From Rhodobacter sp. (lineage in GTDB: Bacteria > Pseudomonadota > Alphaproteobacteria > Rhodobacterales > Rhodobacteraceae), in assembly GCA_020637555.1 (NCBI GenBank), contig JACKKF010000004.1:378664-442663 (forward strand): 64,000 nt of DNA, in the 5' to 3' direction. Positions 54,977 to 63,919 of the stretch are shown piece after piece. Positions within the stretch are counted from its first letter, which is position 1. The number at the start of each line of letters is the position of its first letter. The position numbers and the translations under genes are program-made. The notes below the pieces were generated by a model. That model was given only the letters and a program-made list of their open reading frames with translations. It was not told the origin of the DNA and made no database searches.

Positions 54977-57031
54977 ATGGTGGCGATCTATGGTTGGTAT
55001 GTCGATACCGTTGTGGTGTCGGATCCGTCGGCAAGTCAGGAAGACTCCGCCTCCTCGGCGCTGACCGCGCTCGAGGGCACCACAGTCGGCGGCGCGCAGT
55101 TCTACAACAACGTCGACGCGACAACGAACGCCTGGGGCTATCTCGAAGACGCCGACACCGACGAGGCGACCTATTCGGGAACGGTCTCCGGCAACGCGAA
55201 CACCGGGTCCGATTTCACCTTTGGCGGCATGACCAAGACGGTGGACGAATTCGTCAACTATGGCCCTGATTTCGGCGGTGCGGCCAACATCCTGACCTAT
55301 GATGGCGTGGACTATCCCGTCGATGGGTCACGGTTCCTCCAGGTCGCGCTGTTCACCGACGGCACCTATATGGTGCTGGTGGACGACCAGGCCCTGCGGG
55401 ACCTGCTGGGCACCCTGGGCATCAGCGAACTGGACCCGAACCTCCTGGACGTGACCCTGGGCGGAAACGAGGACGCGGCCAGCGGCACGCGCACCTTTGC
55501 GGCGATCCCGACCACCAGCACCAACCTGTTCGCCACCCCGGCACCCGACGGCGTCGTCGATGGGGCCGACACGGGCGAAACCATGAGCGGCGGCTACACC
55601 GACGCGAACGGCGACCAGATCGACAACTCGGGCAACACCATCCTGGCCAATGGCGGGGATGACACCGTCTATGCGGGAACAGGCGACGACACCATCGACG
55701 GTGGCGCCGGCAATGACCAGATCTTTGCGGGCGACGGCAACGACCTTGTTTCCGGCGGCGCGGACAACGATTCCATCTGGGGCGACCTGGGGAACGACAC
55801 GCTCTACGGCAATGACGGCGACGACAAGCTGATCGGCGGCGGCAATGACGACCTGCTGACGGGCGGCGCGGGCAACGACCTGCTCTATGGCGACGGCGTC
55901 TTTGGCGACACCGGCGGCTGGGCCCCCACCGACACGCCCGAAGCCGACTATGGCAACGATACGCTGGTTCTGGATGGCGGCAACGACACGGCCTATGGCG
56001 GATCGGGTGACGATACCTTCCAGATCTTCGACGGCTTCGGCAACGACCAGATCGTCGGCGGCGAAGCGGGTGAGGTGAACGGCGACACGATCGACGGCAC
56101 CGCCATCACCGGCGGCGTCAACGTCGTCTATACCAGCGATGAACAGGGCACGATCACCGACAGCGTCTCGACCATCAACTTCGACGAGATCGAGAACCTG
56201 GACCTCGGGTCGGGCGATGACACCGTCCAGATCCTGACCTCGACGACGGGCACGGTGAACGGGTCGGACGGGTTCGACACGCTGGACCTGCCGGTCGGCG
56301 CGCCCGGCGATCCGGCGCCGGTGGTCACCGTGACCTCGGAAACGCCCTATACCGGCACCGGCTATCCCGGCGCGACCACCAAGTCGGGCTTTGTCGATTT
56401 CCCCGACGGCAGCCGGATGTATTTCGAGAATTTCGAGGAAATCCTGTGCTTTACCCCCGGCACGCGGATCGACACCACCCGCGGTCTGGTGGCGGTCGAG
56501 GACCTGCAACCGGGCGACAGGGTGCTGACGCGCGACAACGGCTATCAGCCGCTGGCCTGGACCGGACGGCGCGATCTGAGCGCGGCCGAGCTGGCCGCCT
56601 GCCCGGCGGTGGCGCCGGTGCGGATCGCCGCGGGCGCCCTGGGCAAGGGCCTGCCCGAGCGCGACCTCGTCGTCTCGCCGCGTCACCGGATGCTGATCAC
56701 CGGCGCCCGGGCCGAGCTGATGTTCGGCGAGCGCGAGGTGCTGGTCGCCGCCGCCGATCTGATCGGGCTGCCCGGCGTCAGCCGCGACCCGGCGGGTGCG
56801 GTCAGCTACATCCATGTGATGTGCGACGCGCATGAGATCATCCGCGCCGAGGGGGCCTGGAGCGAGAGCTTCCAGCCCGCCGAAACGGTGCTGAACGCGC
56901 TGGACGCGGCGACGCGGGCGGAACTGCTGGGCCTGTTCCCGGCGCTGGGCACCGAGGCCGGCCGCCAGGGCTTTGCCGCGGTGCGTCCGGTGCTGTCGGG
57001 GGCCGAGGCGAAGGTGCTCTTCGCCGCCTGA
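54977..57031 (+). CDS. RTX calcium-binding protein with C-terminal Hint domain
   Basis: 684 residues, no signal peptide. An unrecognised acidic N-terminal part (about 1-220), RTX glycine/aspartate nonapeptides at about 225-306 (GGAGNDQIF, GDLGNDTLYGNDGDDKLIGG, GGAGNDLLYGDG), and a Hint domain from Cys491 (CFTPGTRIDTTRGLVAVEDLQPGDRVLTRDNG) with later VVSPRHRML and HEIIRAEGAWSESFQP. Likely secreted by a type I system that is not in the window. Hint domains cleave themselves. ATG 54977 follows CAGGAG. Acidic composition differs from the neighbours. Confidence 0.87.
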   Translation: MVAIYGWYVDTVVVSDPSASQEDSASSALTALEGTTVGGAQFYNNVDATTNAWGYLEDADTDEATYSGTVSGNANTGSDFTFGGMTKTVDEFVNYGPDFGGAANILTYDGVDYPVDGSRFLQVALFTDGTYMVLVDDQALRDLLGTLGISELDPNLLDVTLGGNEDAASGTRTFAAIPTTSTNLFATPAPDGVVDGADTGETMSGGYTDANGDQIDNSGNTILANGGDDTVYAGTGDDTIDGGAGNDQIFAGDGNDLVSGGADNDSIWGDLGNDTLYGNDGDDKLIGGGNDDLLTGGAGNDLLYGDGVFGDTGGWAPTDTPEADYGNDTLVLDGGNDTAYGGSGDDTFQIFDGFGNDQIVGGEAGEVNGDTIDGTAITGGVNVVYTSDEQGTITDSVSTINFDEIENLDLGSGDDTVQILTSTTGTVNGSDGFDTLDLPVGAPGDPAPVVTVTSETPYTGTGYPGATTKSGFVDFPDGSRMYFENFEEILCFTPGTRIDTTRGLVAVEDLQPGDRVLTRDNGYQPLAWTGRRDLSAAELAACPAVAPVRIAAGALGKGLPERDLVVSPRHRMLITGARAELMFGEREVLVAAADLIGLPGVSRDPAGAVSYIHVMCDAHEIIRAEGAWSESFQPAETVLNALDAATRAELLGLFPALGTEAGRQGFAAVRPVLSGAEAKVLFAA

Positions 57032-57076
57032 TCCCGGGGTGCCCACGGGCGCCCTGTCGCGTGCGACACGGCAAGA

Positions 57077-57102
57077 CGGGCCGTCCCGCAAGGGGCGGCC
57101 CG
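57077..57102. terminator. Hairpin after the RTX-Hint gene
   Basis: 11-bp stem with one G-T pair (57077-57087 with 57092-57102) closed by a GCAA tetraloop, a very stable fold. No T run follows; it may end transcription or protect the 3' end. Confidence 0.5.
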
Positions 57103-57123
57103 CGCGCGTGTCGCGGCTGCGGG

Positions 57124-57185
57124 CCAAGGGGGTTTTCCACCCCCTTGGAACCCCCGAGGATATTTCCGGCACAAAGAGGGCGCGG
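57124..57185 (+). repeat. Intergenic hairpin repeat family B, copy B4
   Basis: 9-bp stem 57124-57132 with 57140-57148, loop TTTTCCA identical to B1, then constant box GAGGATATTTCCGGCACAAA (57156-57175). Stem sequence differs from B1 at several pairs but still matches itself. It lies between the convergent RTX-Hint and pyrF genes. Confidence 0.8.
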
Positions 57186-57225
57186 GCTCAGCCCCGGGGC
57201 GGGGACAGGAAAAGGGGGCGGTGAC

Positions 57226-57930
57226 TCAGACCGCGGCGAGTTCGGTCGCGATCGCGCGGGCTGCCGCGACCGGGTCGGCGGCGGCCCAGACGGGGCGACC
57301 GACGACGATGTGGTCGGCCCCGTTTCGCAGCGCCTCGGCCGGCGTGGCGATTCGTTTCTGGTCGTTCGCCGCGCTGCCGGCAGGGCGCACGCCGGGGGTG
57401 ACGATCAGCCGGTCGGCGGCGTTGGGCAGGGCGCGGATGCGCGCGGCCTCGTGCGGGCTGGCGATCACTCCATGAGCGCCTGCGTCAAACGCCCGTGCGG
57501 CGCGTTCGGTCACGATGTCGGCCATGGCGCCGGGCACGATCATCGAGGCATCCAGGTCGGCGCGATCCATGGCGGTCAGGATCGTGACCGCAAGGATCTT
57601 CAGGTCGGTTCCGGCCGCGCCTTCGCGTGCGGCGCGGACCACATGCGGGTCACCGTGCACCGTCAGGAAATCCAGGCCGAACTGCGCGATACCACGCACC
57701 GCGGCCTCGACCGTTGCCGGGATATCGAAGAATTTCATGTCCAGGAAGATGCGCTTGCCGTGCTCGTGCTTCAGTTCGTTGGCCAGCGCAAGCCCGCCGC
57801 CGGTCAGCATCCCCAGGCCGATCTTGTAGAAGCTGACCGAATCGCCCAGGCGCGCGGCCAGGTCCAGCCCGGCCACGACATTGGGCACATCGAGGGCAAC
57901 GATCAGGCGGTCATCGGCGGGCAGGGGCAT
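57226..57930 (-). CDS. pyrF: Orotidine 5'-phosphate decarboxylase
   Basis: Last step of UMP synthesis. 234 residues: RLIVALDVPNVVAGLDLAARLG, catalytic DMKFFDIPATVEAAV (the DxKxxD motif), TVHGDPHVVRAA, GVIASPHEAARIR and VTPGVRPAGSAANDQKRIATPAEAL with the phosphate-binding ending VVGRPVWAAADP. ATG at 57930; a longer frame upstream lacks similarity. Confidence 0.96.
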   Translation of the reverse strand: MPLPADDRLIVALDVPNVVAGLDLAARLGDSVSFYKIGLGMLTGGGLALANELKHEHGKRIFLDMKFFDIPATVEAAVRGIAQFGLDFLTVHGDPHVVRAAREGAAGTDLKILAVTILTAMDRADLDASMIVPGAMADIVTERAARAFDAGAHGVIASPHEAARIRALPNAADRLIVTPGVRPAGSAANDQKRIATPAEALRNGADHIVVGRPVWAAADPVAAARAIATELAAV

Positions 57931-58022
57931 GGTGCGGTCTCCGGTTGGACTGGGCTGCTGATACGCGCTTCGCAGGGCCCGGGCAACCTTGCGCCCGCGG
58001 GCTGTCGCGCGCAGCATGGGGC

Positions 58023-59087
58023 ATGAACCGCATCGACCGCACCCGCCCCGATTCGCCCCCGCTGGCCGGACCTGGCCCCTGGTCTGTCGGGGTCGAGACC
58101 CGCCGCCTGACCGATCCCGCGCGGTTCGATCCCTATGGCGGTGCCGTGGTGCCCCGGGTCCTGACGGTCGAATGCTGGTATCCCGCCGCACCCGGCACCC
58201 CGCAGGGCGGCCGTTATGAAACCGTGCTGCGCGATGGTGTCACACCGGTGATCCTGCACGGGCGCGCCTCGCGCGATGCACCGCGGGCAGAGGGCGATTT
58301 TCCCCAGGTCCTGATCAGTCACGGCTATCCTGGCAACCGCTATCTGATGGCGCACCTTGCCGAGGCCCTGGCCGCGCGGGGGTATCGGGTGGCGGCGGTG
58401 GATCATCCCGGATCGACCTATGCCGATCAGGCGCCGATCGGCGCGACGCTCTATCACCGGCCCCTGGACCAGCGGTTTCTCTTGGACGCCTTGGGCGGTG
58501 TCGCGCTCATCGGCTATTCGATGGGCGGCTACGGGGCGCTGGTGACCGCGGGCGCGGGGATCGCCGCCGATCTGGTCACGCATGAGATCGCGCCCCCGGG
58601 CGAGGCGCTGTCGGTGCATCTGCACCCCGTGCCGCCTGCCGGTCTGCGCGCGGTGATCGCCATAGGTCCCTGGGGCAACGGGCGCGGGGTCTGGCCCGAG
58701 GGGGCCCTTGCGCGCATCGCGGCGCCGGTGATGGTGATGGCGGGCAGCCTGGACGACACGTCGGATTACGCCGCGATGCGCGGCATCGCCGAGGGGGCGG
58801 GTGGCACGCTGGTGACCTTTGTGAACGCAGGTCACAACGCCGCCGCGCCGATCCCCGCACCCGAGGAAAGCCATGCCCACAGTCCGACGCTGGGGTGGGC
58901 CCCTTTTCTGCATTACGCCGATGCGGTCTGGGACAGCGTGCGGATGAATGCCATCGCCCAGCATTTCGCCGCAGCCTTTCTGGACCGTCACCTGAAAGCG
59001 GACGCCAGCAGCGACCCGTTCCTGCGCCCTGAGACCGGGGTGCGCGAGATGCCCGGTGTCTTGCTGGAACGCTGGGCGAAACCGTGA
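58023..59087 (+). CDS. Alpha/beta hydrolase (dienelactone/PAF-hydrolase-like)
   Basis: 354 residues. Nucleophile elbow GYSMGGYGALV with the serine, oxyanion turn LISHGYPGNRYLMAHLAEALAARGYRVAAVDHPGSTY, an acid in MAGSLDDTSDY and a likely histidine in NAGHNAAAP. No signal peptide. It overlaps the next gene by 4 bases (GTGA), so both are probably made together. Substrate unknown. Confidence 0.83.
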   Translation: MNRIDRTRPDSPPLAGPGPWSVGVETRRLTDPARFDPYGGAVVPRVLTVECWYPAAPGTPQGGRYETVLRDGVTPVILHGRASRDAPRAEGDFPQVLISHGYPGNRYLMAHLAEALAARGYRVAAVDHPGSTYADQAPIGATLYHRPLDQRFLLDALGGVALIGYSMGGYGALVTAGAGIAADLVTHEIAPPGEALSVHLHPVPPAGLRAVIAIGPWGNGRGVWPEGALARIAAPVMVMAGSLDDTSDYAAMRGIAEGAGGTLVTFVNAGHNAAAPIPAPEESHAHSPTLGWAPFLHYADAVWDSVRMNAIAQHFAAAFLDRHLKADASSDPFLRPETGVREMPGVLLERWAKP

Positions 59088-59512
59088 TTCTTCAGCCGTT
59101 TGCAGGTCCGGTCTGGCGGCTGTTGCCCCGGGATCTGCTGGCCACGCCCGCCAGCCCGGCGCGGGCCCCCGAGGGGCGGTTCCACCATGACGGGCAGATT
59201 GCCGCCTATGCCTCGCTCAGCGCCGAGGGGGCGCGGGTCGCAATGGCCCGCTATCGTGGCGACGGGGTGGAGCGGCACCTGGTGGCGATGTGGCTGACGG
59301 CCGCGCGGGTGGCCGACATCCGGGGTGATCGTGGGGCTTCCATCGTCTGGCAGGACATTCGCGCGGCGGGGCAGCCGGCGCCAACCTGGCGCTATTCCGA
59401 TGCCGCCCGCGCTGCCGGGGCGCAGGCGATGCTCTACAGTTCGCGCTCGCGGCCCAATCTGGCGCATGTCGTGGTGTTCGATCCGGGGAGCCTGCGGCAT
59501 TTGGCCCGGTAA
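59084..59512 (+). CDS. RES-domain protein (NAD-degrading toxin fold)
   Basis: 142 residues. PVWRLLP near the start, GRFHHDGQIAAYASLS in the middle and QAMLYSSRSRPNLAHVVVFD towards the end match the RES domain, which in toxin-antitoxin pairs breaks down NAD+. The usual glutamate after the middle motif is not clearly present. No Xre-like antitoxin gene is adjacent, unlike known RES-Xre pairs. The GTG start overlaps the hydrolase stop. Toxicity is untested. Confidence 0.7.
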   Translation: MILQPFAGPVWRLLPRDLLATPASPARAPEGRFHHDGQIAAYASLSAEGARVAMARYRGDGVERHLVAMWLTAARVADIRGDRGASIVWQDIRAAGQPAPTWRYSDAARAAGAQAMLYSSRSRPNLAHVVVFDPGSLRHLAR

Positions 59513-59519
59513 CGCGGCC

Positions 59520-59975
59520 TCAGGCGATCATTTCCATCCGTTCCTTGGACATGGTGCCCGGAACGATGGTGATCGGCACCGGCAAGGCGCCCGAGTTGCG
59601 CGAAAGCTGCGTGACCAGGGGGCCCGGGCCGTTGCGATCCTCGCCCGCGCCCAGAACCAGGATGGCGATCTTGGGGTCCTCGGCGATCTGGGCCAGGATT
59701 TCGTCCACGGGCTGCCCCTCGCGGATCACCAGTTCGGGCTGGATCGCGTGCTTGTCGCGCATCCATTTGGCGAAAACCTCGAAATGGGCCTCGATCCGCT
59801 CGCGCGCTTCCTCGCGCATCAGGTCCGCGACTCCGATCCAGTGCTGGAATTCCTCGGGCGGGATTACCGAAAGAATGGTCACTCCCCCACCCGTGTGGGC
59901 CGCCCTCAAGGCCGCAAAGCGGATCGCGTTGAGGCATTCGCGGCTGTCGTCGAGCACGACGAGAAACTTGCGCAT
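59520..59975 (-). CDS. Universal stress protein, UspA family
   Basis: 151 residues: MRKFLVVLDDSRECLNAIRFAALRA at the start, and the nucleotide-binding ending ILVLGAGEDRNGPGPLVTQLSRNSGALPVPITIVPG, which has the G-2x-G-9x-G(S/T)-like form of ATP-binding Usp proteins. Two adjacent ATG codons (59978, 59975); the second is better spaced from CGGAG. Ends 8 bases from the RES gene. Confidence 0.9.
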   Translation of the reverse strand: MRKFLVVLDDSRECLNAIRFAALRAAHTGGGVTILSVIPPEEFQHWIGVADLMREEARERIEAHFEVFAKWMRDKHAIQPELVIREGQPVDEILAQIAEDPKIAILVLGAGEDRNGPGPLVTQLSRNSGALPVPITIVPGTMSKERMEMIA

Positions 59976-60046
59976 CATTGTCTCCGGTTGGCGGGCCATA
60001 TTGGCCCAAGGGGAACGGGCTGTCCAGCGGCAGGGGGGCGGGGCGG

Positions 60047-60829
60047 CTATTCCGAATAGCCGCCGGTCGGAATCTTCAGCGGATGGCCGCAATGCTTGCA
60101 GTGCACCGCGTCGGGATCGTGCCGGTTCAGGCCGCACTCGGGGCAGGGGTAGCGCACCTTGCTGGGCTGGAACAGGGCGCGGGCGAATTGCACGAACAGC
60201 GCGACCCCGATCACCATCACCCCCACCGAGAACAGCTTGCCGCCCGTGGAATGCAGGGTGATGTCGCCATACCCCGTGGTCGTCAGCGTGGCGACGGTGA
60301 AATACAGCGCATCGACATAGGCCGCGACGCCGGTGTGGGCCTCGAAGAACAGCGCAAAGGCCAGCGACGTCGTGACAAAGATGAAGACGAACAGGTTCAT
60401 CCCGGCGAGAACGGTGTCCTCGTGCCGGCGGAAGAAATCGCTGTCCTGCCTGAGGTCACGGATCAGGTGATAGGAATGCAGCAGCCTCAGCCCGCGCAGG
60501 ATTCGCAGAAAGGCGATGTCCTGGCTGAGGAGGGGCGCGATCAGCAGCGAGATCAGCACCACCAGATCGGCGATCGTGTAGAGCCTGAGCAGCATCTTGC
60601 GCCGGTCGGGGGCAATCCACAGCCGCGCCGCGAAATCGGTCAGGATCAGCAGGCCCAGCACGGTGTTCAGCGTGATCAGCAGCGCCGTCTGAGGCAGCGC
60701 CGCCGAGGCGATGAAATACAGGATCGAGGCCGCGTCAAAGGCGATCAACCCATAGCGGAACCGTTTGGCCCGACGGCTGCGCCCGGTATACAGCAACCGG
60801 ACATCGCGGTGCAGGCGGGCTTCGCTCAC
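60047..60829 (-). CDS. Potassium channel with C-terminal zinc ribbon
   Basis: 260 residues. Voltage-gated-channel-like: about five or six helices, an S4-like FLRILRGLRLLHSYHLIRDLR, the pore filter TTTGYGD (183-189) and a final helix. The tail (227-260) is a zinc ribbon with CPEC and CKHC. GTG at 60829 overlaps the stop of the aminotransferase gene (GTGA); an ATG at 60853 would add 8 residues. Known Kv-like bacterial channels often lack a zinc ribbon, which here may sense metal or mediate assembly. Confidence 0.85.
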   Translation of the reverse strand: MSEARLHRDVRLLYTGRSRRAKRFRYGLIAFDAASILYFIASAALPQTALLITLNTVLGLLILTDFAARLWIAPDRRKMLLRLYTIADLVVLISLLIAPLLSQDIAFLRILRGLRLLHSYHLIRDLRQDSDFFRRHEDTVLAGMNLFVFIFVTTSLAFALFFEAHTGVAAYVDALYFTVATLTTTGYGDITLHSTGGKLFSVGVMVIGVALFVQFARALFQPSKVRYPCPECGLNRHDPDAVHCKHCGHPLKIPTGGYSE

Positions 60830-61683
60830 TTGGTCGAGGCCGCCCAATCCCAATAGAGCGCCCGCGCGCGACGGGTGATCGGGCCGATCTGATACTGCCG
60901 GTCGTCAAAGGCACGCACGGGCGTGACCTTGGACATGTTGCCCGACAGGAACACCTCGTCCGCATCGCGGAAATCGTCCAGTGTCAGCACGGTTTCGTGC
61001 ACGCGAACGCCATCGGCGCGCAGGTTGGCGATATGGCGCGCGCGGGTGATGCCGGACAGGAAGGTTCCGTTGGCGATGGGGGTGAACACCTCGCCATCCT
61101 TGACCATGAAGGCATTCGCGGTCGCGCTTTCCGCGACATTGCCCTGGCTGTCGCAGACCAGCGCGTTGTCGAACCCCCTGGCGTTCGCTTCGGCCAACAT
61201 GCGGGCGTTGTTGGGATAAAGACAGCCGGCCTTGGCATTGGTCACCGCGCAATCCAGTGTCGGACGGCGAAAGCGCGTGGTGGTCAGGGTGGTCGAGGCC
61301 TCGGCCGGGGCCATGCCGATCTCTTCCAGGCAGACGCAGAAGCCGGTTTCGTCCTGCGAGGCCAGAACGCCCGCGGCGCCGCCGTTGATCGCCCAATACA
61401 TCGGCCGGATATAGACCGGGTCGGTTGCCCCTTCGAGCCCTTCGCGCACGATCTCCAGCATGGCCTCGGTGCTGACCGTGGGCTTGATCATCAGGGCCTC
61501 GGCCGAGGCATTGACCCGTGCCAGGTGCCGGTCCAGATCGGGCGTCATGCCGTCGAAGAACCGCGCGCCATCGAACACCGTGGTGCCCAGCCAGGACCCG
61601 TGATCGGCGGCGCGCATGACGGGCACGTCGCCCTCGTGCCACTGTCCTTGAAAATAGGTGCGGATACGCGAACCGACGGCCAT
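60826..61683 (-). CDS. ilvE: Branched-chain amino acid aminotransferase
   Basis: Class IV PLP aminotransferase interconverting branched-chain amino acids and their 2-oxo acids. 285 residues: HGSWLGTTVFDGARFF, YIRPMYWAINGG, the PLP lysine in AVTNAKAGCLYPNNARML, DSQGNVAESATANAFMVKDG and SGITRARHI. Resembles BcaT/IlvE more than D-amino-acid aminotransferase, though these are hard to separate by eye. It is the upstream partner of the channel gene. Confidence 0.87.
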   Translation of the reverse strand: MAVGSRIRTYFQGQWHEGDVPVMRAADHGSWLGTTVFDGARFFDGMTPDLDRHLARVNASAEALMIKPTVSTEAMLEIVREGLEGATDPVYIRPMYWAINGGAAGVLASQDETGFCVCLEEIGMAPAEASTTLTTTRFRRPTLDCAVTNAKAGCLYPNNARMLAEANARGFDNALVCDSQGNVAESATANAFMVKDGEVFTPIANGTFLSGITRARHIANLRADGVRVHETVLTLDDFRDADEVFLSGNMSKVTPVRAFDDRQYQIGPITRRARALYWDWAASTK

Positions 61684-61756
61684 CTGGTTTCTCCCTTGCA
61701 GTGCTGCGCGAGTTAAGCACCACCGGCCGCCGGGGTCCAGTGCGCGCGGCGTCAGG

Positions 61757-62662
61757 TCACAGGTTGAAGACCCGGCTGGGATGCAGCTCGCCGCCCATGT
61801 AGACCCCCACGGCGACAGGCTTGCCCTCGAAGCTGGCCCAGGCCGTTTCGCCGGGCGCCGCGCGCGAGGACAGCACGCGACCCGGGTTGCCGTTCTTCAG
61901 CCGCACCGCGCCTTCGGGGGAAAGCGGCAGTTCGGTCAGTTCGGCCAGGCCGATTTCCAGGGGCAGCAGATGCGCGTCCAGGTCGGGCGTTCTTGCCATC
62001 GCGTCGATCTGGTCCAGGCTCAGGCCGGCATCCGCCCGGAACGGCCCCGACCACACGCGCCTGAGCCAGGCGACATGCCCCAGGCACCCCAGCGCCTGCC
62101 CCAGGTCGCGCGCGATCGCGCGGACATACCCGCCCTTGCCGCAGACCATTTCGAATTCGGCATGGTCGGCATCGGGGCGCGCCACAAGGTCCAGGCGTTC
62201 AACCCAGAGCGGCCGGGCCACCAGGTCCATCGCTTCGCCCGCGCGGGCGATGTCATAGGCGCGCTCGCCCTCGACCTTGACGGCGGAATATTGTGGCGGG
62301 ACCTGTTCGATCTGGCCCCGGAACGCCGCCAGCGCGGTTTCGATCTGTGCATCGGTGGGGCGCAGGTCGCGGCTGTCGATCACGCGCCCCTCGGCGTCGT
62401 CGGTATCGGTCGCCGCGCCCCAGCGCACCAGAAAGCGGTAGCATTTGTTGGCGTCGGTGACAAAGGGCACCGTCTTTGTGGCCTCGCCCAGGGCGATGGC
62501 CAGAACGCCCGTCGCGGCCGGGTCCAGGGTGCCGGCGTGGCCTGCCTTCTGCGCGTCCAGTGCCCAGCGGACCTTGCCCACCACCGCGGTCGAGGTCACG
62601 CCGGCGGGCTTGTCCACCACCAGCCAGCCGGAAATCGCGCGACCCTTGCTCTTGCGTGCCAT
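61757..62662 (-). CDS. truB: tRNA pseudouridine-55 synthase
   Basis: Makes pseudouridine 55 in the T-loop of tRNAs. 301 residues: [17 protein letters not shown], the catalytic Asp47 in [29 protein letters not shown] and [19 protein letters not shown] 62662. It lies downstream of hemC on the same strand, 73 bases away. Confidence 0.96.
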   Translation of the reverse strand: MARKSKGRAISGWLVVDKPAGVTSTAVVGKVRWALDAQKAGHAGTLDPAATGVLAIALGEATKTVPFVTDANKCYRFLVRWGAATDTDDAEGRVIDSRDLRPTDAQIETALAAFRGQIEQVPPQYSAVKVEGERAYDIARAGEAMDLVARPLWVERLDLVARPDADHAEFEMVCGKGGYVRAIARDLGQALGCLGHVAWLRRVWSGPFRADAGLSLDQIDAMARTPDLDAHLLPLEIGLAELTELPLSPEGAVRLKNGNPGRVLSSRAAPGETAWASFEGKPVAVGVYMGGELHPSRVFNL

Positions 62663-62735
62663 GACGTCCTCTTGGTCAGTCCAGCCCGGGCGGATAGCCG
62701 AGCTGTCGGCATGGTGCAACCCCGCGCGGTCGTGC

Positions 62736-63683
62736 TCAGCTGCGCCAGTCGAAGAAGCCCGCCGGCGCGCGGTCCAGAAGCCGGCGCGCGATGTCCTCGC
62801 CCAGGCGCGCGGCGTCGGCGATGGGCGCGCGGCCTTCATCTGCCAGCGACTCCGATCCATCGGGGCGCAGGATTTCGCCGCGCAGCCAGATGTCGCCCCC
62901 GTCGAGCACCGCAAGCCCCGCGATCGGCGTCTCGCACGAGCCGTCCAGCGTGGCCAGATAGGCGCGTTCCGCCGCCAGCCGATGCCCTGTGGCGGTATCG
63001 TGGATCTTTTCCAGCATCGCGGCGGCCCGGCTGTCATCGGCCCGTCTTTCGATGCCGATGGCCCCCTGCGCGACGGCTGGCAGCATGTCATCGGGGTCTA
63101 TGGCCGAGCGGGCGACATCGGCCTTGCCCAGCCGGTTCAGACCGGCCATGGCCAGAAAGGTGCAATCCGCGACGCCTTCGTCCAGCTTGCGCAGGCGGGT
63201 CTGCACATTGCCCCGGAATTCGACAACCTTCAGATCCGGCCGCCGGTGCAGCAACTGCGCCCGCCGCCTGAGAGAGGATGTGCCGACCACCTGCCCGGGG
63301 TGCAGGTCCGCCAGCCGCGCCACGACCGGAGACACAAACGCATCGCGCACATCCTCGCGCGGCAGGTAGCAGTCCAGCAGCAGGCCCCCGGGCTGGGCGA
63401 CCGGCATGTCCTTCATCGAATGGACGGCGATGTCCAGCGCGCCGGCCAGCATCATGTCCTCGATCTCGCGGGTGAACAGGCCCTTGCCGCCGATTTCCTT
63501 CAGCGGGCGGTCCAGCACGCGGTCGCCGGTCGTGGTGACGATGACGATCTCGAATGCGTCCTCGGGCAGGTCGAAGGCGGTCATCAGCCGCGCGCGGGTT
63601 TCGTGCGCCTGGGCCAGGGCCAGCGGCGAGCCACGGGTGCCGATCTTCAGCGGTTGGGCGGGTGTGGGCAGGCGATGCGTCAT
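62736..63683 (-). CDS. hemC: Porphobilinogen deaminase
   Basis: Polymerises four porphobilinogen units into hydroxymethylbilane in haem, chlorophyll and B12 synthesis. 315 residues: [71 protein letters not shown] and [11 protein letters not shown] with the cofactor-binding Cys250. ATG 63683 preferred; a GTG at 63689 would add two residues. Confidence 0.97.
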   Translation of the reverse strand: MTHRLPTPAQPLKIGTRGSPLALAQAHETRARLMTAFDLPEDAFEIVIVTTTGDRVLDRPLKEIGGKGLFTREIEDMMLAGALDIAVHSMKDMPVAQPGGLLLDCYLPREDVRDAFVSPVVARLADLHPGQVVGTSSLRRRAQLLHRRPDLKVVEFRGNVQTRLRKLDEGVADCTFLAMAGLNRLGKADVARSAIDPDDMLPAVAQGAIGIERRADDSRAAAMLEKIHDTATGHRLAAERAYLATLDGSCETPIAGLAVLDGGDIWLRGEILRPDGSESLADEGRAPIADAARLGEDIARRLLDRAPAGFFDWRS

Positions 63684-63787
63684 GGCCACTGCTTAGCCGC
63701 GCGCGCGCGCTGGCGCAACGGGCGGTTTCTTTGAACCCGTGCCCCGGTCCCGACGACCCAGATGCAGAGCCGGAAAGGAGACCCGCC

Positions 63788-63919
63788 ATGCCCCGCACGC
63801 TGAAAGCAACCCGCCTTTGGGGCGTTGTCCTGGTCGCCATCCTGGTGGCGGGCGTCGTGGCCGCGCGGCACGGCGGGACCGAAGCGCCCGCGCCGCTGGT
63901 TCGGTCGGGCGCCATCTGA
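63788..63919 (+). CDS. Small single-helix membrane protein
   Basis: 43 residues: basic start (MPRTLKATR), one helix (about 11-26, WGVVLVAILVAGVVAA), short polar tail. A good ribosome site (AAAGGAG) 7 bases upstream argues for translation. Divergent from hemC. No family recognised. Confidence 0.5.
   Translation: MPRTLKATRLWGVVLVAILVAGVVAARHGGTEAPAPLVRSGAI

Noticed and set aside
54802..55269. Overlapping 155-codon frame at the start of the RTX-Hint gene
   Set aside because: It spans an intergenic region and runs out of frame with a gene that has a good ribosome site and clear domains.
55649..55900. Short tandem DNA repeats resembling a CRISPR or minisatellite
   Set aside because: They are the codons of RTX nonapeptides inside a single open frame; there are no constant repeats with unique spacers.
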